From Butyrivibrio sp. (lineage in GTDB: Bacteria; Bacillota; Clostridia; Lachnospirales; Lachnospiraceae), in NCBI GenBank assembly GCA_015056565.1, contig SVGB01000014.1:1-64000 (forward strand): 64,000 nucleotides of DNA. The letters are read 5' to 3'. Every line of letters begins with the position of its first letter. Position 1 is the stretch's first letter. The position numbers and the translations under genes were made by a program. The notes under the pieces are model-generated. The model saw nothing but the letters and a program-made list of their open reading frames with translations, was not told the origin of the DNA and did not search any database. Shown piece by piece: positions 62,222-64,000 of this stretch.

Positions 62222-64000
62222 ATGCATACTTTTATCATGATAATAAAAATGTCAGCTGTTACATTGCTGTATATCCTTTTGATAGTAGCAATGTGGCGGC
62301 TGACCAGAGATAAAAAGATCACGAATCCATGGAAAGTGCTTATAGGGCTGGTATTTGGACTTAGCTCTGTATTGTCGACTCACTATGGTATTTCTTACGA
62401 GGGCATGATCATCAATGTGAGAGATTTAGGCCCTCTTTCTGCTGGACTTTTCTTTTCGCCTGTATCAGGTATTATCGCAGGACTAATTGGCGGCATCGAA
62501 AGGTATATTGCCGGAACATATTTTGGCGTCGGCTCATACACAAGAGTTGCATGTAGCGTGGCAACCTGCGTGGCAGGCTTTGTTGCTATGGGAATGAATG
62601 CTTGTGTCTTTAAGGGAAAGAAGCCTTCTCCTGTGTATGCTTTTTTTATGGGAGCCTTCATGGAAGTGTTCCACATGTATGTGGTATTCATAACTCATCG
62701 TGATGACCTGCACAGTGCTTTCATGGTGGTGAAGATCTGTTCAGTTCCAATGATTATGTTCACAGGAATCGGCCTTGCACTTTCATCATATCTTTTGCAG
62801 GTCCTTTCAGGGGAATGGAGAAATCCTTTTGCAAAGAAAAAAGCAGAAGAGGTTCCTGTCTCTACAAGATTCCAGAGATGGCTCTTTGCTGTGACTTTTC
62901 TTGTCCTTGTAGCCGGATTTTTCTTTTTCTACTATCTGCAGACCGGCTCAGAGTATCAGGACAGCATCCACACAATTGAAGAAAGTGCAACGCATATCAA
63001 GCAGCGAATACTTGATGGCGATAACAATATTGAGCCTGAGGGAGATGTTTCTTTTGACCACATGATCCTTGCAGATGGATATATAAACAATGGAACTCAT
63101 AAGGGTATGACTGTTGGAGGAGATGAGGCTAATTCTCTTAAGAGCCTTGCAGGGAAAACTGTTAAACGCACATATCTTGGGAAAAAATCCCTGCTGCGAG
63201 TAGAAGCAATTGATCCTGAGCATATTCTTGTGGTATCAATGACCAATGAACAGGTCTACTGGTACAGAGATGCCCAGGCCTATGAAACCGGGCTTTCCAG
63301 CATTCTTTTGTTTACAGTAACCTACGTACTCATAGCTTATCTTGTTAATATGATCGTCGTAAATAACATTCAGAAGATAAATGGTTCCCTTTCCAAGATC
63401 ACAAACGGGAACCTTGATGAGGTGGTTGATGTAAGAAGCTCTTCAGAGTTTGCCGAGTTATCTGACGATATCAATGAGACGGTAATGGCTCTTAAAGGCT
63501 ATATCAGCGCTGCGGAAAAGAAAATGGAGCAGGAGCTGACACTTGCCAGGATAATCCAGGATTCTTCGCTTCCAAAGTCTTTTAATTTCCCTGACAGGGA
63601 TGAGATAGAGATTTATGCTACCATGAAGCCGGCAAAAGAAGTTGGTGGTGATTTCTATGACTTCTTCCATGTGGACGTCAACAGAATGGCCTTTGTCATT
63701 GCTGATGTTTCAGGTAAAGGTATTCCTGCAGCCCTTGTTATGATGAGAAGTAAGACTGCAATAAGAACTGTCGCCCAGGAAGGTGGAACTCCAGCAGATA
63801 TCATTGAAAAGACCAATGAAGCCCTGTGCGAAGGAAATGACGCTGAGATGTTTGTAACAGCCTGGATCGGAATACTTGATCTGCCAACAGGTCTTTTAAC
63901 CTGTGCCAATGCAGGCCACGAATATCCTGCCATCAAGAGGGCAGGAGGAGAGTATGAGCTATTTAAGGATAAGCACTCTCTGGCGCTTGCAGCGATGGAT
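62222..64000 (+). CDS. membrane SpoIIE-type PP2C phosphatase (partial, cut by window end)
   Basis: The frame stays open from ATG 62222 to the last base (593 codons), so it is missing from the ORF track. The N-terminus has a 5TM-LYT-like sensor (YEGMIINVRDLGPLSAGLFF, GIIAGLIGGIERYIAG), then a helix near 220, an extracytoplasmic domain and a helix near 365. A HAMP-like segment (INGSLSKITNGNLDEVV) leads to a PP2C SpoIIE domain with LARIIQDSSLPK, GGDFYDFF, IADVSGKGIPAAL and ANAGHEYPAI. It would dephosphorylate an anti-sigma-factor antagonist. Starts at 62237 or 62249 are possible; none has a clear ribosome site. Confidence 0.88.
   Translation, partial: MHTFIMIIKMSAVTLLYILLIVAMWRLTRDKKITNPWKVLIGLVFGLSSVLSTHYGISYEGMIINVRDLGPLSAGLFFSPVSGIIAGLIGGIERYIAGTYFGVGSYTRVACSVATCVAGFVAMGMNACVFKGKKPSPVYAFFMGAFMEVFHMYVVFITHRDDLHSAFMVVKICSVPMIMFTGIGLALSSYLLQVLSGEWRNPFAKKKAEEVPVSTRFQRWLFAVTFLVLVAGFFFFYYLQTGSEYQDSIHTIEESATHIKQRILDGDNNIEPEGDVSFDHMILADGYINNGTHKGMTVGGDEANSLKSLAGKTVKRTYLGKKSLLRVEAIDPEHILVVSMTNEQVYWYRDAQAYETGLSSILLFTVTYVLIAYLVNMIVVNNIQKINGSLSKITNGNLDEVVDVRSSSEFAELSDDINETVMALKGYISAAEKKMEQELTLARIIQDSSLPKSFNFPDRDEIEIYATMKPAKEVGGDFYDFFHVDVNRMAFVIADVSGKGIPAALVMMRSKTAIRTVAQEGGTPADIIEKTNEALCEGNDAEMFVTAWIGILDLPTGLLTCANAGHEYPAIKRAGGEYELFKDKHSLALAAMD

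Overview
The window looks like chromosomal DNA of an anaerobic, plant-fibre-degrading Firmicute of the Lachnospiraceae, most like Butyrivibrio or Pseudobutyrivibrio. This is judged from the gene families: a GH120 beta-xylosidase, a probable Re-type citrate synthase beside isocitrate dehydrogenase, the clostridial glycerol operon with a DUF1667 gene, frequent TTG starts, strong AGGAGG ribosome sites and moderate GC. No tRNA, rRNA, CRISPR array or complete insertion sequence was seen. About 50 genes are present, nearly all on the + strand.

Layout. 0-5.6 kb: a terminator, then a promoter carrying a perfect GntR-type palindrome, then probable Re-citrate synthase, a FadR-type GntR regulator, icd and an ABC-F ATPase. 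5.6-11.9 kb: a CPBP protease, an HflK/HflC-like SPFH pair, rho, a convergent PilZ gene, a YggS protein and a small unknown protein. 12-20.7 kb: a membrane GGDEF protein, a 30-residue membrane peptide on the minus strand that is too short for the ORF track, a cytoplasmic GH120 enzyme, an acyltransferase/DUF6320/pectin-acetylesterase-like operon, and two divergent genes around a 20-bp palindrome. 20.7-25 kb: a REP-like hairpin, a 1001-residue hybrid histidine kinase, a two-receiver protein and a small partner.

25.2-38.7 kb is the most unusual block. It is one tightly packed operon for a secreted protein, a lipoprotein, two ClpX-like AAA+ ATPases, a small acidic protein, two Sel1-like proteins (one with repeated LxLWED motifs), a coiled-coil protein, and a 993-residue protein with three AAA modules and an Hsp70-substrate-domain-like N-terminus. 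I infer a dedicated protein-remodelling or unfolding machine. It ends at a strong terminator.

38.7-44.8 kb: an XRE-HTH protein fused to a SpoT-type ppGpp hydrolase domain, a flavoprotein gene broken by an in-frame TGA, a DUF3048 protein, and an AT-rich RiPP cassette. The cassette is a 48-residue precursor, absent from the ORF track, overlapping a radical SAM/SPASM maturase. Its core carries WxN, YxD and WxN motifs typical of three-residue cyclophane (triceptide) substrates. A decayed gene end, an unknown membrane protein and an isochorismatase-type hydrolase follow.

44.8-51.5 kb: a second REP-like hairpin and the glycerol operon (glpP, glpK, glpF, a glpA-like gene, a FAD oxidoreductase, DUF1667). 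Two attenuators precede glpP and glpA. Each holds a small hairpin with a GRGAA loop on unrelated stems, a candidate GlpP target.

51.5-62.1 kb: an eight-gene operon with a YtrA-type GntR regulator, an ABC-2-type ATPase and permease, MalF/MalG-type permeases, an HlyD-like adaptor, a MacB-like periplasmic protein and a large lipoprotein with a solute-binding domain. 62.2 kb to the end: a membrane SpoIIE-type PP2C phosphatase cut by the window edge and missing from the ORF track.
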